A stretch of 13,730 nucleotides of DNA from Pseudomonadota bacterium (lineage in GTDB: Bacteria; Pseudomonadota; Alphaproteobacteria; Rhizobiales; Xanthobacteraceae): the NCBI GenBank assembly GCA_023434095.1, contig JAEYTJ010000227.1:1-13730 (forward strand), read 5' to 3'. The notes under the pieces were generated by a model, which saw only the letters and a list, made by a program, of their open reading frames with translations, did no database searches and was not told where the DNA came from. Both the position numbers and the translations under genes were made by a program. Below are positions 12,751-13,730 of the stretch, one piece after another. Numbering within the stretch: the first letter of the stretch is position 1; each line of letters starts with the position of its first letter.

Positions 12751-13730
12751 ATGATCTTTGCCCCCGCCGACGACCCGCTGGACGTGACCCTGCTGCTGTT
12801 TCCCGGCCTGTCGCTGCTCTCACTGGCGGCCACACTGGACCCGATGCGCGGCGCCAACCGCGTGCTGGGACGGCCCGCCTTCCGCTGGAAGCTGGTGTCG
12901 ATGGACGGGACGATGCCCACCGCCAGCTGCGGCCTGCCGATCCCGGTGGACGGCGCCTTCGACGCCGCCGCGCGGCAGGATGTGCTGATGGTGGTGGCGG
13001 CGTTCGAGGCCTCGCGCTTCGCCACGCCGCCCATTCTCAAGGCGATCCGCGCCGGCGCCAAGCGCTCAGTGGCGACGGGCGGGATCGAATCCGGCTCGTG
13101 GCTCATGGGCTTCGCCGGGCTGCTGGACGGGCGTCGCGCTACCACCCATTGGGAGGATCTGGAGGATTTCGCCGCCCGCTTCCCGGAGACGGATGTGCAG
13201 CCCGACCGCTTCGTGGTCGACGAGCCGGTGTTCACCACCGGGGGCGCAACCCCGGCGCTCGACTGCATGCTGGCGCTGATCCGCGCCCGCCACGGCTATT
13301 CCACCGCGCTCGATGTCGCGAGCCTCTACATCTACGAGGAGGTGCGCACCGGCTCGGACGTCCAGCCCATCGTCTCGCTCGGCCGCATCCGCCAGCACGA
13401 GCCGCGCGTCGCCGACGCCATCCGCATGATGGAGACCCATATCGACCGCCCCCTCACCATCGCCGCCATCGCCCGGCGGGTGGGGGTGTCGACGCGAGGG
13501 CTGGAGACGCTGTTCGTGAAGACGGTGAATGTGTCGCCCGGCGCCTACTACGTCACGCTGCGACTAAAGGCGGCGCGAAGGCTGGTGCTCGACACCAATC
13601 TGCCGATCGCCGACATTGCCGAGCGCACCGGCTTTTCCGCCATCGCCTCGCTGTCGCGGGCGTTCCGGCGGCAGTTTGGCGGGGGGGGGGGGGGGGGGCG
13701 GCGGCGGGGGCCGGGGGGGGGGGGCGGGGG
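12751..13730 (+). CDS. cdhR: AraC-family regulator with DJ-1/PfpI-like domain (CdhR-like), 3' end lost in poly-G
   Basis: Frame open from ATG 12751 with no stop before the window end; about 310 residues (to 13680) can be trusted. The N-terminal part (about 11-175, DVTLLLFPGLSLLSLAATLD through GLLDGRRATTHWEDLEDFAA) is the glutamine-amidotransferase-like domain of the GbdR/ArgR/CdhR group; at the nucleophile elbow (TGGIESGSW) Glu113 stands where active enzymes have Cys, so it is a sensor, not an enzyme. Two helix-turn-helix motifs follow (about 235-310: LTIAAIARRVGVSTRGLETL and LPIADIAERTGFSAIASLSR). It is divergent from cdhC-cdhA, as expected for the carnitine-responsive activator. Only some 15-25 C-terminal residues should be missing; the reading after FRRQFG is glycine from the G run and is not real protein. 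Confidence 0.87.
   Translation, partial: MIFAPADDPLDVTLLLFPGLSLLSLAATLDPMRGANRVLGRPAFRWKLVSMDGTMPTASCGLPIPVDGAFDAAARQDVLMVVAAFEASRFATPPILKAIRAGAKRSVATGGIESGSWLMGFAGLLDGRRATTHWEDLEDFAARFPETDVQPDRFVVDEPVFTTGGATPALDCMLALIRARHGYSTALDVASLYIYEEVRTGSDVQPIVSLGRIRQHEPRVADAIRMMETHIDRPLTIAAIARRVGVSTRGLETLFVKTVNVSPGAYYVTLRLKAARRLVLDTNLPIADIAERTGFSAIASLSRAFRRQFGGGGGGGRRRGPGGGGG
13681..13730. other. Poly-G low-complexity end, probable sequencing or assembly artefact
   Basis: The last 50 bases contain 44 G, 6 C and no A or T, starting with 18 G in a row. They begin in the middle of the second helix-turn-helix region of the AraC-type gene, where normal coding sequence would be expected. Two-colour Illumina chemistry reports missing signal as G, and such tails at contig ends are common. 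I treat this as an error, not biology. Confidence 0.85.

Noticed and set aside
13681..13730. G-quadruplex or telomere-like element
   Set aside because: Abrupt start inside a coding region, absence of A and T, and location at the sequence end fit a base-calling artefact better.

Overview
This is a GC-rich window from a bacterial chromosome, almost certainly an alphaproteobacterium and probably Hyphomicrobiales. The clues are strong GC bias at third codon positions, an EcfG-type (alphaproteobacterial general stress response) promoter match, a nikKMLQO-type nickel importer, and a carnitine dehydrogenase fused to a thioesterase. Placement below order level (for example Xanthobacteraceae) is a guess. 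I see no tRNA, rRNA, CRISPR array or insertion sequence.

Region 1 (1-5394, minus strand): a peptide/nickel-family (family 5) ABC importer operon. It runs substrate-binding protein, intergenic hairpin, two permeases, a fused two-domain ATPase, then the start of an NAD-dependent epimerase/dehydratase cut by the window edge. From the first permease onward each gene overlaps the next (ATGA or TGATG). The two ATPase domains are asymmetric: one composite ATP site looks degenerate and the other canonical. The 412-base gap upstream (5395-5806) carries three copies of a FadR/GntR-type palindrome, GGTC-N-GACC.

Region 2 (5807-9803): a nickel uptake island. The minus-strand operon nikK-nikM-nikL-nikQ-nikO encodes an energy-coupling-factor type importer, with overlapping or nearly abutting genes. 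Divergent from it is nikR. A textbook NikR operator (GTATGA-N16-TCATAC) sits on the nikK promoter. The NikR protein keeps the DNA-binding ribbon-helix-helix but lacks all four canonical high-affinity nickel ligands, and has a His-rich C-terminal tail instead. NikO also ends in a His-rich tail, and NikK and NikL are both predicted to expose histidine as their mature N-terminal residue.

Region 3 (9804-10227): a small membrane protein of the GlsB/YeaQ/YmgE family, with a good intrinsic terminator and a GGAAC-N17-CGTT promoter expected for the general stress sigma factor EcfG.

Region 4 (10228-13730): carnitine catabolism. cdhC (beta-keto acid cleavage enzyme) and a cdhA-cdhB fusion (carnitine 3-dehydrogenase plus hotdog thioesterase) are on the minus strand, divergent from an AraC-family regulator (cdhR-like). 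Together they would turn L-carnitine into glycine betaine and acetoacetate. The last 50 bases are nearly pure G, look like a sequencing or assembly artefact at a contig end, and truncate the regulator.
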